NCBI GenBank assembly: GCA_910589655.1
Contig: CAJUTJ010000028.1
Location: 1-59,636 of the forward strand
DNA: 59,636 bases
Reading direction: 5' to 3'
Source: an uncultured Acetatifactor sp.
GTDB lineage: Bacteria > Bacillota > Clostridia > Lachnospirales > Lachnospiraceae
This document shows, piece by piece, positions 35,401-43,419 of this stretch; positions within the stretch are counted from its first letter, which is position 1, and each line of letters begins with the position of its first letter. The notes beneath the pieces were generated by a model. That model ran no database searches and was not told where the DNA came from. It worked only from the letters and a program-made list of their open reading frames with translations. The position numbers and the translations under genes were made by a program.

Positions 35401-35895
35401 ATATTCCCGAAAGGCAAAATGCTCCAAATCCTCCTCCGCATTATTTTCCGAAAGCGTCAACACCTGCCCTATACGGGATTCCGAAAATAAATTAGCATCC
35501 ACCACGCATTCTTCCGCACTCTCCGGCATCCGTCCCTGTAAAACCACCGGCCGGTTCAGTTCTTTCGTAAGGCTGTGAACCTTTACCACGCTCTCATTGC
35601 CCGTCAGGTCCTGACAAATAATGTCAAAGGAAACGGCTCCTTCCACGCCCTCCACGTCCTCTTGCTGCCGCAGATATTCGATTTCCTCCTGTCCGTATCC
35701 CATAGTGGATAACAATCTGAAATCATAAAATCCCTGTTCTTCAAGATAATTTCCTGTGGTCTTTACCATAGCGGCTTTGGTCACTTTCAATCCGGAAAAA
35801 AAGCCCACACCCAGCGCCACAATGGCCAAAATAGCCATAAACCTTCCCAGACTTTGTCTAATTTCCCGTAACGTCGATTTCCATATTGTTTTCAT
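32434..35895 (-). CDS. FtsX-type ABC permease with long coiled-coil insert
   Basis: 1153 residues from ATG 35895 (AAGGG seven bases upstream; a longer frame to 35919 is less likely). N-terminal membrane segment (FMAILAIVALGVGFFSGL), an outer domain to ~residue 240, then ~370 residues of uninterrupted heptad-like Ala/Glu/Leu coiled coil (runs of ELADAQKELADAGKTL type) to ~residue 620. FtsX segments follow with ALGYSERVIMSKYMFYSG, then the second half with a smaller outer domain and VLGFHKRETSSYVFRENM. The coiled coil would project far outside the membrane, like the MacB/Lol or amidase-activating FtsX designs. It works with the ATPase at 36008-36712. Substrate unknown. Confidence 0.9.
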   Translation of the reverse strand: MKTIWKSTLREIRQSLGRFMAILAIVALGVGFFSGLKVTKAAMVKTTGNYLEEQGFYDFRLLSTMGYGQEEIEYLRQQEDVEGVEGAVSFDIICQDLTGNESVVKVHSLTKELNRPVVLQGRMPESAEECVVDANLFSESRIGQVLTLSENNAEEDLEHFAFREYTIVGIVQSPYYIQYERGNTSLGTGRVSGYIYVPYEGFDLDYYTEIFVKFTENYSLYSDEYEAFIEGKELVWEKYASEAADNRYEKILEDAQEELAQAREEFQTEKSEAEEELADAWAELEDGRKQLEDGENQLADAQKELADAGKTLADKTKELADGEREAAEAERELADGEQALADGYGELDKGRVQLVEAGRELEEARRQLEEQKSALDAKEAEAAAGEKALEEAEEALRLQGEEISAKLQELEAKEQALNDLYGEGKVPAEIAGSIQAAKEQLAAGQEQVDTGLVQLAQKRQEIQNGMTAIAEGRAVIAVYERQLSAGEQEMEEGWQDLLEGEKELAEAEQELAEGRKELEEAKAEIADGKKQIAEAEQELEEAERTLSEKKEELADAQTEYADGLKEYEEGVQEFDEKIAEAERELSEAEQELADLERPESYLLGRDTNVGYVCFENDSTIVEGIANIFPVFFFLVAALVCITTMNRMVEEQRTQIGVLKALGYSERVIMSKYMFYSGAAAVIGCIIGYAGGTWLFPRVIWTAYGIMYRVDSLLYVFDRKFAVISLAVSILCSVGTTWLSCRMELQEVAAQLMRPKAPKAGKRVFLEYITFLWKRLGFLRKVSVRNIFRYKKRLFMMVMGISGCTALLVTGFGIKDSIAEVAVQQFEEIQTFDLNILFSEEISQDAFDRMEGITQSASGTGQCVPVCETAYDLVSGNGRKTINLLVFEEKADMSPFLHLHTADKEPIAYPQAGELVITDKIADDFGIKVGDVITLQNEDMQTITARVSGINQNFIHNYAYISNETYREQTGGEAKYRNIYLNIPEDADAHLVSAALMKWEDVASVTVNADTMEYFSGMMRSLDLVVVVVIVCAAGLAFIVLYNLTNINITERIREIATIKVLGFHKRETSSYVFRENMVLAAMGIAVGLPLGRLLHLFVMSEINIDTIAFDIRVRPMSYLYSILLTYLFAWTVNLMMGGKLEKISMTESLKSVD

Positions 35896-35939
35896 TGCAA
35901 TACCCTTAATAAAATACAAAGTTCCCGCCGGCTAAATCG

Positions 35940-36007
35940 TTTCATTGAGACGAGGCAGGCCGCGAAGCGAGGCGCGTAAACCCGGGAAATGATTTTTCAA
36001 ACATGCT
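35940..36007 (-). repeat. Family 3 element between ATPase and permease genes
   Basis: Minus strand: AGAGCATGTTTGAAAAATC abuts the ATPase stop, then a GGGTTTACGCGCC...GGCCTGCC region with the GCGAAGCGAGGCGCG hairpin, to about the permease leader. It occupies most of the gap between two genes that should be one operon. Confidence 0.55.
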
Positions 36008-36712
36008 CTACCACTCTATGTCTTCTATATCCACAATCTTTTCGTTTTTTACCATACTGAACACCGTGCCGCTTTTGACGGTGATAATTCTGTCCGCCAT
36101 AGCCGTCAAAGCCTGATTATGGGTAATGACCACCACTGTCCTGCCCTTCTCCCTACAGGTATCCTGAAGCAGCTTCAGCACGGCCTTTCCGGTGGTATAA
36201 TCCAATGCTCCGGTAGGTTCATCGCAGAGTAAAAGCTTGGGGTTTTTTGCCAAGGCTCTGGCAATGGCCACTCTCTGCTGCTCTCCGCCCGAAAGCTGCG
36301 CGGGAAAATTATTCATTCTATCCTTCAGTCCCACCTCTTCCAACACCAGTGCCGCATCTAAGGGTTCCTTACAGATCTGGGCCGCCAGCTCCACATTTTC
36401 ATAAGCCGTCAAATTTTGCACCAGATTATAGAACTGGAACACAAATCCGATATCATAACGGCGGTAATCCGTGAGTTGTTTCTTATTATAGGCGGAAATT
36501 TCCTGTCCGTCCAGCACCACATGTCCGTGGGTCAGGCTGTCCATCCCTCCCAGAATGTTTAAAATGGTAGTCTTACCGGCACCGGATGCTCCCACAATGA
36601 CGCAGAACTCTCCCCTCTCAATCTCAAAATTTACATTTCGGAGAGCCGTGATTTCCACCTCACCTGTCCGATAGGTCTTTTTCACATTTTCAAACGTTAC
36701 AAAAGCACTCAT
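36008..36712 (-). CDS. ABC transporter ATP-binding protein (LolD/MacB type)
   Basis: 234 residues. Walker A GASGAGKTT, Q-loop FVFQFYNLVQ, signature LSGGEQQRVAIARAL, Walker B LLLCDEPTGALDY and H-loop ITHNQ are all intact. It is the partner of the coiled-coil permease 112 bp downstream, separated by a family 3 repeat. The start has only a weak site. It is related to but clearly distinct from the ATPase at 28406. Confidence 0.94.
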   Translation of the reverse strand: MSAFVTFENVKKTYRTGEVEITALRNVNFEIERGEFCVIVGASGAGKTTILNILGGMDSLTHGHVVLDGQEISAYNKKQLTDYRRYDIGFVFQFYNLVQNLTAYENVELAAQICKEPLDAALVLEEVGLKDRMNNFPAQLSGGEQQRVAIARALAKNPKLLLCDEPTGALDYTTGKAVLKLLQDTCREKGRTVVVITHNQALTAMADRIITVKSGTVFSMVKNEKIVDIEDIEW

Positions 36713-36783
36713 TTTATACCCGCTGCCTTTCTAAGCTTGCTTTTTTGTAGTATAACACATTATAAATCGAATAATAATAAAAA

Positions 36784-36807
36784 CAGGAAACTTTTTTTCA
36801 TGTTTCC
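36784..36807 (-). terminator. Terminator after the ParB-like gene
   Basis: On minus GGAAACatgaaaaaaaGTTTCC is followed by TGTTTTTATT. It lies 24 bp after the stop of the ParB-like gene and separates it from the ABC operon. Confidence 0.65.
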
Positions 36808-36830
36808 CGTCCGTAACATTATTTTATATA

Positions 36831-37415
36831 TTATTCCTCTTTTTTCTGTGATTCGTTTTTCTGTAATTCGCTTTCCTCCGTCACGTTTGAATCCTGAATC
36901 GGTTTCCATGCCTGACCGAAATTTACGTCCTTAAACAGCGCCGCAAGACCGCTGATCTGCTTGAGCCGCAGAATTTCATCTTTATCCATGCCCAGATGCT
37001 TTGATATCCATGCATCGCTTCTGCCCAGCTCATGCAGATCTCTGATAATATTGCTCATCAAGTCTACATTGTGGGATCCCCGCGCGCGGTTATGCCTTAC
37101 CGTACTTGCCATTCGGCTTGCCAGAGGCTTATCAATCACAGTGACCGGCATCATCCCATGTTCCCGTTCATAAATATCGGGATATTCCTTCATCACGCGC
37201 CAGCGGTGAAAGCCGTCCACTATGGCGTACAGATCCTTCTTCTGAGAATAATAGCACACTATGGGCATTGTGTAGCCGTCCTCCTTGATGCTGTCATATA
37301 GAAGCTTCATTTCCGGAGGCGCAACGCCGTTGGGATTATATGAATTGGGCACTATTTTCTCAAAAGGCACTGCCATCACATTGTATACCGGACTTTGAAA
37401 TATATTATCAGCCAT
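36831..37415 (-). CDS. ParB-like domain protein (IbrB-like)
   Basis: 194 residues. The ParB/sulfiredoxin-type fold is recognisable: VPFEKIVPNSYNPNGVAPPE, LYDSIKEDGYTMPIVCYY, AIVDGFHRWRVM (the GFHR box) and VRHNRARGSHNVDLMSNIIRDL. A helical C-terminus follows. Its start overlaps the end of the PP-loop gene by eight bases, so the two are translated together. The pair matches IbrA/IbrB, first described in E. coli as regulators of immunoglobulin-binding eib genes, often prophage-borne. The molecular activity is not settled. ParB-like proteins of this group may bind CTP or nucleotides. Confidence 0.85.
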   Translation of the reverse strand: MADNIFQSPVYNVMAVPFEKIVPNSYNPNGVAPPEMKLLYDSIKEDGYTMPIVCYYSQKKDLYAIVDGFHRWRVMKEYPDIYEREHGMMPVTVIDKPLASRMASTVRHNRARGSHNVDLMSNIIRDLHELGRSDAWISKHLGMDKDEILRLKQISGLAALFKDVNFGQAWKPIQDSNVTEESELQKNESQKKEE

Positions 37416-38727
37416 TGATCATCTCTCCATATTTCCGTTTGATTTTATCGATTCGCAACTGTTCCTTCCGAGTGGGGGCAAAACCCATAAAGCGGCAGGT
37501 ATGATCATTTTTCAAAATACAGTAGCACATCCGCTTCCAACTGGGAATATCTTTTGTTGACTTAATGTCATCCGTATGATCCGGAATGGCTCCCATAAAG
37601 ATGATTCTGGAATTTTTCATCAATGTATAATTAGACACGCCGTTCCGGCGGATATTATATCCGTGATCTATCAATTCCTTTATCACGCTCTCGTCCAATC
37701 CCCCGCCCGTCTTATGCCAAAACTCAATGGAAGACTTAAACTTTTTCACATAATTATTGCGGAGCCTTGCCGGCAGCGTATCCAAAAGGAACTTTGTGTA
37801 AGATTCCCACGTATGACCTTCCGGCAGGGAAATGCTGCGATACCCCATAGCCTTAGTCTTGCCGTAGATACATCCGAAATTTGCCCCCCGGACACGCCCT
37901 ACAAGCTTTGTCCAGATTTCGGGATCTATTACCCGGTACAGATTCAGGGAATCCTTGGAATAATCGTTAAACGGTGAAGCCACACGCATCTGGTCTATCT
38001 TCAGACCTGCCTTATAATACAAGTCGTACAGGGCGTTATAGTCATAGTTGAACCGATAATTTGCCACCCACACATCCTGATTGGACCAATCGTAAAGAGG
38101 CGATGCGCACCAAACATTCTTAAACTGCTTGGAAATCCAGCACTCTCCGTTGTATCCGTACTTTTTATTCACGATGCTGCTGTACCGCTGCAGCGATTCA
38201 TCCGCGCGGATCCCCAGCAGGCATACCGTATTTTTATAATTATGAGTTTCCTTGTAAAACCGGCCGAACTGTTTTGCAAGATCCTCCTGATGCATCCGGT
38301 AGCGATAATGATTAAAGGGTTTTTTTAAGGTAATCACATAAGGGTAGTCCGGTCTGGGGCGAACCCATAGCTCTTCCTTCCTGTCGTCCCACGGATACCA
38401 GTACATTTCATAACTGCTGAGAGCCGTTCTGGTCGCCATGGGAAGGCAGACCCAATATAAATCGCATTCCCCTTCCAGCGCCTTGAATGTTCTCGTAACA
38501 TATTCCGTAGTCATGCTGTACTGGGCTTCAAAGTCCTGATGAAACACGCCGATCCGGCGTTCCGGATAATACATGCGCTTAAAATCCAGCAAAAGATTCA
38601 GCAAAACACCGCTGTCCTTGCCTCCGCTGAATGACACATAGATGTTGTCAAATTCATGAAACAAGTAGTCAAAGCGCTCTTGCAAGGCATCATAAACGCT
38701 CCTCTTCTCATACCCTTTTGTCATCAT
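37408..38727 (-). CDS. PP-loop phosphoadenylyl-sulfate reductase-like protein (IbrA-like, DUF3440)
   Basis: 439 residues from ATG 38727, eight bases after GGGAGG. A longer frame to 38814 lacks a site. The PP-loop VSFSGGKDSGVLLNLLLDF (~23-41) is the ATP-pyrophosphatase signature of the PAPS reductase/DndC superfamily. The C-terminal half has DUF3440 features (ANFGCIYGKTKAMGYRS, MCYCILKNDHTCRFMGF) with several Cys residues. It probably adenylates a substrate. The pairing with a ParB-like protein recalls IbrA/IbrB, and more loosely DNA phosphorothioation enzymes, but no other dnd/ssp genes are near. A promoter is visible upstream. Confidence 0.87.
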   Translation of the reverse strand: MMTKGYEKRSVYDALQERFDYLFHEFDNIYVSFSGGKDSGVLLNLLLDFKRMYYPERRIGVFHQDFEAQYSMTTEYVTRTFKALEGECDLYWVCLPMATRTALSSYEMYWYPWDDRKEELWVRPRPDYPYVITLKKPFNHYRYRMHQEDLAKQFGRFYKETHNYKNTVCLLGIRADESLQRYSSIVNKKYGYNGECWISKQFKNVWCASPLYDWSNQDVWVANYRFNYDYNALYDLYYKAGLKIDQMRVASPFNDYSKDSLNLYRVIDPEIWTKLVGRVRGANFGCIYGKTKAMGYRSISLPEGHTWESYTKFLLDTLPARLRNNYVKKFKSSIEFWHKTGGGLDESVIKELIDHGYNIRRNGVSNYTLMKNSRIIFMGAIPDHTDDIKSTKDIPSWKRMCYCILKNDHTCRFMGFAPTRKEQLRIDKIKRKYGEMING

Positions 38728-38781
38728 AATGCATTCCTCCCAGAGCTGTATGACCTTTTGGTTTCTGTGCTGCGCTCTAGT

Positions 38782-38814
38782 TATTGTATCACATTTTTCG
38801 ACAGAATTTGACAA
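38782..38814 (-). promoter_or_regulatory. Predicted promoter of the IbrA/IbrB-like operon
   Basis: On minus an extended -10, TGATACAAT (TACAAT at 38782-38787), lies about 55 bp before ATG 38727. TTGTCA at 38809-38814 is 21 bp upstream of the -10, longer than ideal, so the extended -10 probably matters. Confidence 0.5.
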
Positions 38815-38945
38815 AATTTACCAATTTTATATTACTTTAAGATGTTTCCGGCATATTTCTGCCTTGTTTTCTTCGAGCATAGTTCTTCCGACGCTGTCAG
38901 GAAAAGTGAAAAGAGGCACCTCTAGTCAATGATCCATCCACACAA

Positions 38946-39390
38946 ATGATTGGCGTTATACAAGCGGAAGATACCATACAGACGTTTCTATCCGGTGATG
39001 AATTAGAAGTAAACAGAGTGATTGCGGATACACTTCCGCAGGTTTACGAAAATCGAACGGAATCGTTGCCGGCTGAGCGAACGATTATCCATATGGAAAC
39101 AGACAATGAAGGATTAAAGTCCCTTCTGGCTGCGATTACCCTCGTTACAGCCATGTTTACGGGATGTACTTTTAATGCCATGACGACCCGTTCTTATGTG
39201 ATTCAGAAAATACTGTTGGATTTTATCGGAGGAACAGCTCCGACGATTATAACGGCATTGACCTGTATGCGGATAGAACCGAGTGCGACATTCTACGGAA
39301 TTATGGATTTATTTAACAGGCCGTCTGCAAAACTATGGCCTGCTTTAGCGGCGCTGCTTGCACATGCGATTTTTATACATACTTCCAGCC
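38946..39390 (+). pseudogene. Truncated membrane protein, possible ABC-2 permease remnant
   Basis: A plus-strand frame encodes VIADTLPQVYENRTESLPAE, then three hydrophobic segments (LLAAITLVTAMFTGCTFNAM, FIGGTAPTIITALTCM, LWPALAALLAHAIF), in the style of the C-terminal half of an ABC-2 permease. There is no ribosome site at the first ATG. The frame runs into the family 1 repeat (last residues AAIGGTNNL are repeat-coded), so the original 3' end is lost. Family assignment is tentative. Confidence 0.45.
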
Positions 39391-39540
39391 ATGCCGCCAT
39401 CGGCGGCACAAACAATTTATGAACTGGTGCAAGGCCGGAAGAACGCTGTTCTTGCGTTCTTCCGTGTGAAGAAGCTCTGCTCCGCAGAGCGTGAAATCAC
39501 TTAGCGAGGTCTTTTCGAGCTTAGTGATTTCCTTCACACT
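39384..39540 (-). repeat. Family 1 element, copy 8
   Basis: Minus-strand copy, gene-proximal end AGTGTGAAGGAAATC 12 bp after the AAA ATPase stop. It has AAATCACT/AGTGATTT, GCTCTGCggaGCAGAGC, a changed hairpin GGAAGAACGC...GCGTTCTTCC, and GCCGCCgatGGCGGC. In the changed hairpin both arms differ from other copies in a matching way. Confidence 0.85.
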
Positions 39541-39551
39541 AATACTTTGCA

Positions 39552-40952
39552 TCATTTTTGCGAGTCGTCAAACAAAAAGATATCTTCCCTCGCAGCCGCA
39601 AGCCCTCTCAGCTGCTCCGTAAAACCTGCCACACTAAATAATACATACCACACATGGCGGCTGCCCCTCCTCCAGTCAACGGCATCCGCCTTAACTTCCA
39701 ATTCCTGAAGGGCATTTATGCCCACAGGCTCCTTTTGATATTTGCATTCGCCTAAAACGAGATGATCTCCTTCCGGATCCACTGCGGCAATGGCAATCTC
39801 GCTGCTTTTATCCCACCATCTCCCAATCTTGGAAATATGGAAAGGGCAAGCCCCTTCCTTGGCGATATTCCACATTCGCTCCCGGCAGATATCCTCATAC
39901 ACATAGACCGTGTGCCCGCCGGTCAGGTTCGCGCGGATCCAATCCGCCACGACCCGGCTGTTTCCGCTCTCAATAAAACTCATATTGGGAAAAATAAAGG
40001 CAAACCAGAACCTTATGTAATTATCTTTGATCTTATATAATCCCCGTTTGCATTTTTCGGGATTCTCTTCCGTAACCGGAACTTCCCTCTCCATTATATC
40101 AAGGTCGATTAATGTTTTCAGATACTTGGTCAGCCCGGTGGCTTTGCTCTCCAGCGCCGTGGATATGGAAGCCATCTTTCGTTTTCCCTCCGCAACGGCC
40201 TTCAGAATGGAAAAGTAACTGCCGATTTCCATCACCTCTTGTTGCAGAAGAAGATATGGCTCGTCATACAAATAACCGGAACGATTAAGGACGCAGGCTT
40301 GGATCAATTCATAAATATCTCCACCGGCCGTAAAAGGCTCAATATATTTGGGAATACCGCCTGTCACGGAATATAATTCTATCAGCTCTCTCCGGCTTTT
40401 ATCCCGGAAAAAATTGTGATAATGAGAAAAGGGAATCTGCCGTATCCGAATCTGCGCCGTGCTGAGTCCGCACAGAGGGCTGTGATGCGCCAGTGTCTGG
40501 GATTCCATGGCAGAAACCCGTGAGCCGCAGAGAATCACCATAACGGATTTGTTTTTCAGCATTGTGTCCCAGATATATTGAAATACGGACAGGAACTCCG
40601 GATTGGATTTCCCGATATGTTGAAATTCATCCAGTACGATCACCGGTTTCCTGTCAAAAGGAGTATCCGCAATGGTTTTAAAAATTATTTCCCAGTTCTT
40701 TACATCAACGCTTTTTAATAAATCATTTTCCAAGAAATCTGCAGCTTTCCTTTTAAATTCGCTTCGGTTCTGCGGCTCGGATTCCTCACCCGCAAGGAAA
40801 AAAAGCGCTTTCTTATCTTTAATAAATCGGGATATCAATAGTGTCTTCCCGATTCCGCGTCTCCCGTACACAATTACAAGGGAACTGCCCTCCCGCTTGT
40901 ATTCGTTTTGCAAAGTTACCATTTCCGATTCACGGTCTACGAAGTATTCCAT
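39552..40952 (-). CDS. AAA family ATPase (archaeal-type, DUF234 C-terminus)
   Basis: 466 residues. Walker A VYGRRGIGKTLLISRF (~27-42), Walker B PVIVLDEFQHIG (~114-125), sensor VILCGSRVSAMES and GGIPKYIEPF, as in the STAND-like archaeal ATPase family. A winged-helix part follows (KRKMASISTALESKATGLTKYLKTLIDLD). The C-terminal DUF234 domain has VDPEGDHLVLGECKYQKEPV, a PD-(D/E)XK-like E-x-K arrangement, so nuclease activity is possible. These ATPases are common orphan genes, sometimes in defence islands. No partner gene is adjacent. Confidence 0.88.
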   Translation of the reverse strand: MEYFVDRESEMVTLQNEYKREGSSLVIVYGRRGIGKTLLISRFIKDKKALFFLAGEESEPQNRSEFKRKAADFLENDLLKSVDVKNWEIIFKTIADTPFDRKPVIVLDEFQHIGKSNPEFLSVFQYIWDTMLKNKSVMVILCGSRVSAMESQTLAHHSPLCGLSTAQIRIRQIPFSHYHNFFRDKSRRELIELYSVTGGIPKYIEPFTAGGDIYELIQACVLNRSGYLYDEPYLLLQQEVMEIGSYFSILKAVAEGKRKMASISTALESKATGLTKYLKTLIDLDIMEREVPVTEENPEKCKRGLYKIKDNYIRFWFAFIFPNMSFIESGNSRVVADWIRANLTGGHTVYVYEDICRERMWNIAKEGACPFHISKIGRWWDKSSEIAIAAVDPEGDHLVLGECKYQKEPVGINALQELEVKADAVDWRRGSRHVWYVLFSVAGFTEQLRGLAAAREDIFLFDDSQK

Positions 40953-41102
40953 ACCTGCTTTCTGCTTCCCTTTCTCTTCTGCCAGCCTTTACTTTCCGCT
41001 CTTATTATAAATGGTTTCGGAATGAAACGCAAAATACAAGGTATAAAATTTGAATTATCAGAAAAAATGCGATATAATAATTTATTTACATAGAAATCAA
41101 AC

Positions 41103-41165
41103 ACAGAACCGTTTTTTGCTTTTTCTGTATATGCACTACTGGTCACGGGGTGAACGGGGGCAGCT
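41103..41165 (+). repeat. Family 2 repeat, copy 3
   Basis: AACCGTTTTTTGCTTTTTC, then CTGTATATGCACTACTGG and TCACGGGGTGAACGGGGGCAGC: a diverged copy. It directly precedes the 3' fragment of a HIT-like gene, and its last bases read into that frame. Confidence 0.55.
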
Positions 41166-41482
41166 TCTGCGATTTCAGCCATGCCCATTTTCATGTGTTT
41201 CCTCAATATAAAAAGGACGGATTTGGCTGGAACTACCCTGACAATAGACCTCAATGTTCTGTCCTGACAGCGGTAAAGCTTAGAAAAAAACTGCCAAACG
41301 TAGAATTTTATCCTTCTGAAGAAGTGGACGAAGCGGAATTAGAATCCTTTACGGATATGCCTGACTCTGAAATGGAACGAATAGAATTCTATGATGAATT
41401 GCCGGATACTTTGACATATCCGACAATCCATACAGAGTTATTACGTAAAGCCATGGAGTACTCCTTCCCGCAAGGTGACTGA
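41166..41482 (+). pseudogene. HIT-domain protein, C-terminal fragment
   Basis: The frame has FSHAHFHVFPQYKKDGFGW, which fits the HIT triad H-x-H-x-H followed by aromatic residues. After it come NYPDNRPQCSVLTAVKLRK and an acidic C-terminus ending YSFPQGD. HIT proteins are nucleotide hydrolases or transferases of ~110-140 residues whose N-terminal half precedes the triad. That half is missing. Family 2 repeat DNA lies immediately upstream and the only possible start is a GTG at 41150 inside it, with no ribosome site. Confidence 0.5.
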
Positions 41483-41577
41483 TTCATTGTTCCTCAATTT
41501 TTCCCGCGGATTTTTCGGAATGCATGTGTCACGTTTCTTCCCGATATAATCAGGGAAGCCGTGAACTGCCGCCGATC

Positions 41578-43332
41578 TCAATACTCCAGATACGCGCCTT
41601 TCATGGGACTTGCCGCATGTTCGCTGAAGAGCCGCAGCACCCCTTTCTGGTATTTATGAGGTCTGGGCTTCCAGTTTTTCTTCCGTTCAGCCAGTATGGT
41701 TTCCATTTCTTCCGGCGTTTTTTCTTCTCCGTTGACACCGATAATATTTAATTTCCTTGCCGCCACGTCAATCTCAATCAGATCCCCTTCTTCCACCAAT
41801 GCGATAGGGCCTCCGTCCGCGGCTTCCGGGCTGCAATGGCCGATTACGGGGCCTGTGGACGCACCGGAAAATCTGCCGTCGGTGATCAACGCTATGCTGC
41901 GGCCCAGCTCTTTATCGCTGCTGATAGCTTCCGAAGTATAGAACATCTCCGGCATACCGCTGGCTTTAGGTCCTTCATAACGGATGAAAACCGCGTCACC
42001 CTTTTGCACCTTATGTTTCAATACCGCTTCCAGACATTCCTCTTCACTGTCAAAAGGTCTTGCCCGCAATACCGCTTTAAACATTTCTTTGGGGCAGGCC
42101 GTATGCTTAATCACGGCTCCCTCCGGCGCAAGATTTCCTTTCAATATGGCAATGCTTCCGTCGGTGCCGATGGGATTGTCATAGGGTCTTATGATATCCG
42201 TTTTCGTCAGATTCACATGGTAGCGTCTGTTAAATTCTTCCAGCCATTTTCCGCAGCGCTCATAGAAACCGTTCTTCCGCAGTTCCTCCAGATTCTCTCC
42301 CAATGTTTTTCCCGTAACCGTCATAACATTCAGATGCAGATGAGCTTTTATCTCTTCCATAATTGCCGGAACTCCGCCGGCATAATAGAAGCATTCTGCC
42401 GGCCATTTTCCCGCGGGCCGGATGTTCAAAAGATAACGGGCATTCCGGTGCAGCCGGTCAAAAGTATCTCCCGTAATCTCAATGCCGAACTCATGGGCAA
42501 GGGCGGGAATATGCAAAAGGCAATTGGTGCTTCCTGAAATGGCCGCATGTACCAGAATTGCATTCTCAAAACTCTCTTCCGTAACTATATCGCCGGGACA
42601 CATATGGGGTTCCGTGGCAAGCTGTACGGCTCTCTCCCCCGCCTGTCTCGCATAGTCCAGAAGATCAGGGCTGGTGGCAGGCATCAAAGCGCTACCCGGA
42701 AGCGCCAGTCCCAGAGCCTCGGCCATTATCTGCATGGTGGAAGCCGTACCGATAAAAGAGCAGGCTCCGCAGCTGGGACAGGCATTACACTTTGCCCAAT
42801 TCAGCTTCTCCTCATCAATTTCTCCCCGCTGGAATTTTGCGCTGTACATGCCCAGCTGCTCCAGCGTCAGCATTTCCGGCCCCGCATTCATGGTTCCTCC
42901 GGGCACTACCACCGCCGGAATATTCACCCTTGCCAGTCCCATCAGGTTTGCCGGCATTCCTTTGTCACAGCTTGCCAGAAATACGCCTGCGTCAAAGGGA
43001 GTTGCGCTGGCATGTATTTCAATCATATTGGTAATCATCTCACGGCTTGCAAGGCTGAAATTGATGCCGTCGGTACCCTGGCTTTCCCCGTCGCAGATAT
43101 CCGTACAAAAGTAGCGTGCCCCTCTGCCTCCCGCCTGTTCGATTCCCTTTCTTACCTCTTCCACCAGCAAATCCAAATGGCCGCTGCCGGGATGACTGTC
43201 GCCGAAAGTGCTCTCAATCAAAATCTGAGGTTTCTCCAAATCTTCCGGCTTCCATCCGGTGCCGATCCTCAGCGGATCCAGTTCCGGCGCCAGCTTACGC
43301 ATTTCCTGACTCCTTAAATTTACATCACCCAT
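41578..43332 (-). CDS. IlvD/Edd family dehydratase (sugar-acid type)
   Basis: 584 residues from ATG 43332, preceded by AAAGG at nine bases; a TTG at 43341 overlaps that site. Iron-sulfur enzyme that removes water from 2,3-dihydroxy acids. The cluster cysteines are visible in ASCDKGMPANLMG and in CNACPSCGACSFIGTASTMQ, plus GTDGINFSLASREMITNMIE and the C-terminal DGRFSGASTGPVIGHCSPEA. Neighbouring GntP and GntR genes suggest an aldonate (gluconate, xylonate or similar) substrate rather than the valine/isoleucine pathway, and no ilv genes are nearby. Last gene of the cluster. Confidence 0.9.
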   Translation of the reverse strand: MGDVNLRSQEMRKLAPELDPLRIGTGWKPEDLEKPQILIESTFGDSHPGSGHLDLLVEEVRKGIEQAGGRGARYFCTDICDGESQGTDGINFSLASREMITNMIEIHASATPFDAGVFLASCDKGMPANLMGLARVNIPAVVVPGGTMNAGPEMLTLEQLGMYSAKFQRGEIDEEKLNWAKCNACPSCGACSFIGTASTMQIMAEALGLALPGSALMPATSPDLLDYARQAGERAVQLATEPHMCPGDIVTEESFENAILVHAAISGSTNCLLHIPALAHEFGIEITGDTFDRLHRNARYLLNIRPAGKWPAECFYYAGGVPAIMEEIKAHLHLNVMTVTGKTLGENLEELRKNGFYERCGKWLEEFNRRYHVNLTKTDIIRPYDNPIGTDGSIAILKGNLAPEGAVIKHTACPKEMFKAVLRARPFDSEEECLEAVLKHKVQKGDAVFIRYEGPKASGMPEMFYTSEAISSDKELGRSIALITDGRFSGASTGPVIGHCSPEAADGGPIALVEEGDLIEIDVAARKLNIIGVNGEEKTPEEMETILAERKKNWKPRPHKYQKGVLRLFSEHAASPMKGAYLEY

Positions 43333-43369
43333 ATTTTTCAATCCTTTCCCTTTTCTATAGTTCGAAAAT

Positions 43370-43409
43370 TCATTCCCGCCATCTGCGCGCCCCGCTTGGC
43401 GGTATATTT
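43370..43409 (-). repeat. Family 3 distal block
   Basis: CATTCCCGCCATCTGCGCGCC with CCGCTTGGCGGTATATTTT repeats the distal end of the family 3 element at 23693-23720. It lies between gntP and the dehydratase gene, adjacent to the gntP stop. Confidence 0.5.
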
Positions 43410-43419
43410 TAATATAATT

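Noticed and set aside
37408..38727. Complete DNA phosphorothioation (Dnd/Ssp) system
   Set aside because: Only a PP-loop protein and a ParB-like partner are present; no dndB, dndD, dndE or ssp genes in the window.
39373..39555. 60-aa minus-strand ORF with VKEITKLEKTSLSDFTLC
   Set aside because: A translation of the family 1 repeat; the same peptide is read from other copies (for example 48769-48999).
41578..43332. Assignment as biosynthetic dihydroxy-acid dehydratase IlvD
   Set aside because: No branched-chain amino acid genes nearby; GntP and GntR neighbours favour a sugar-acid substrate.
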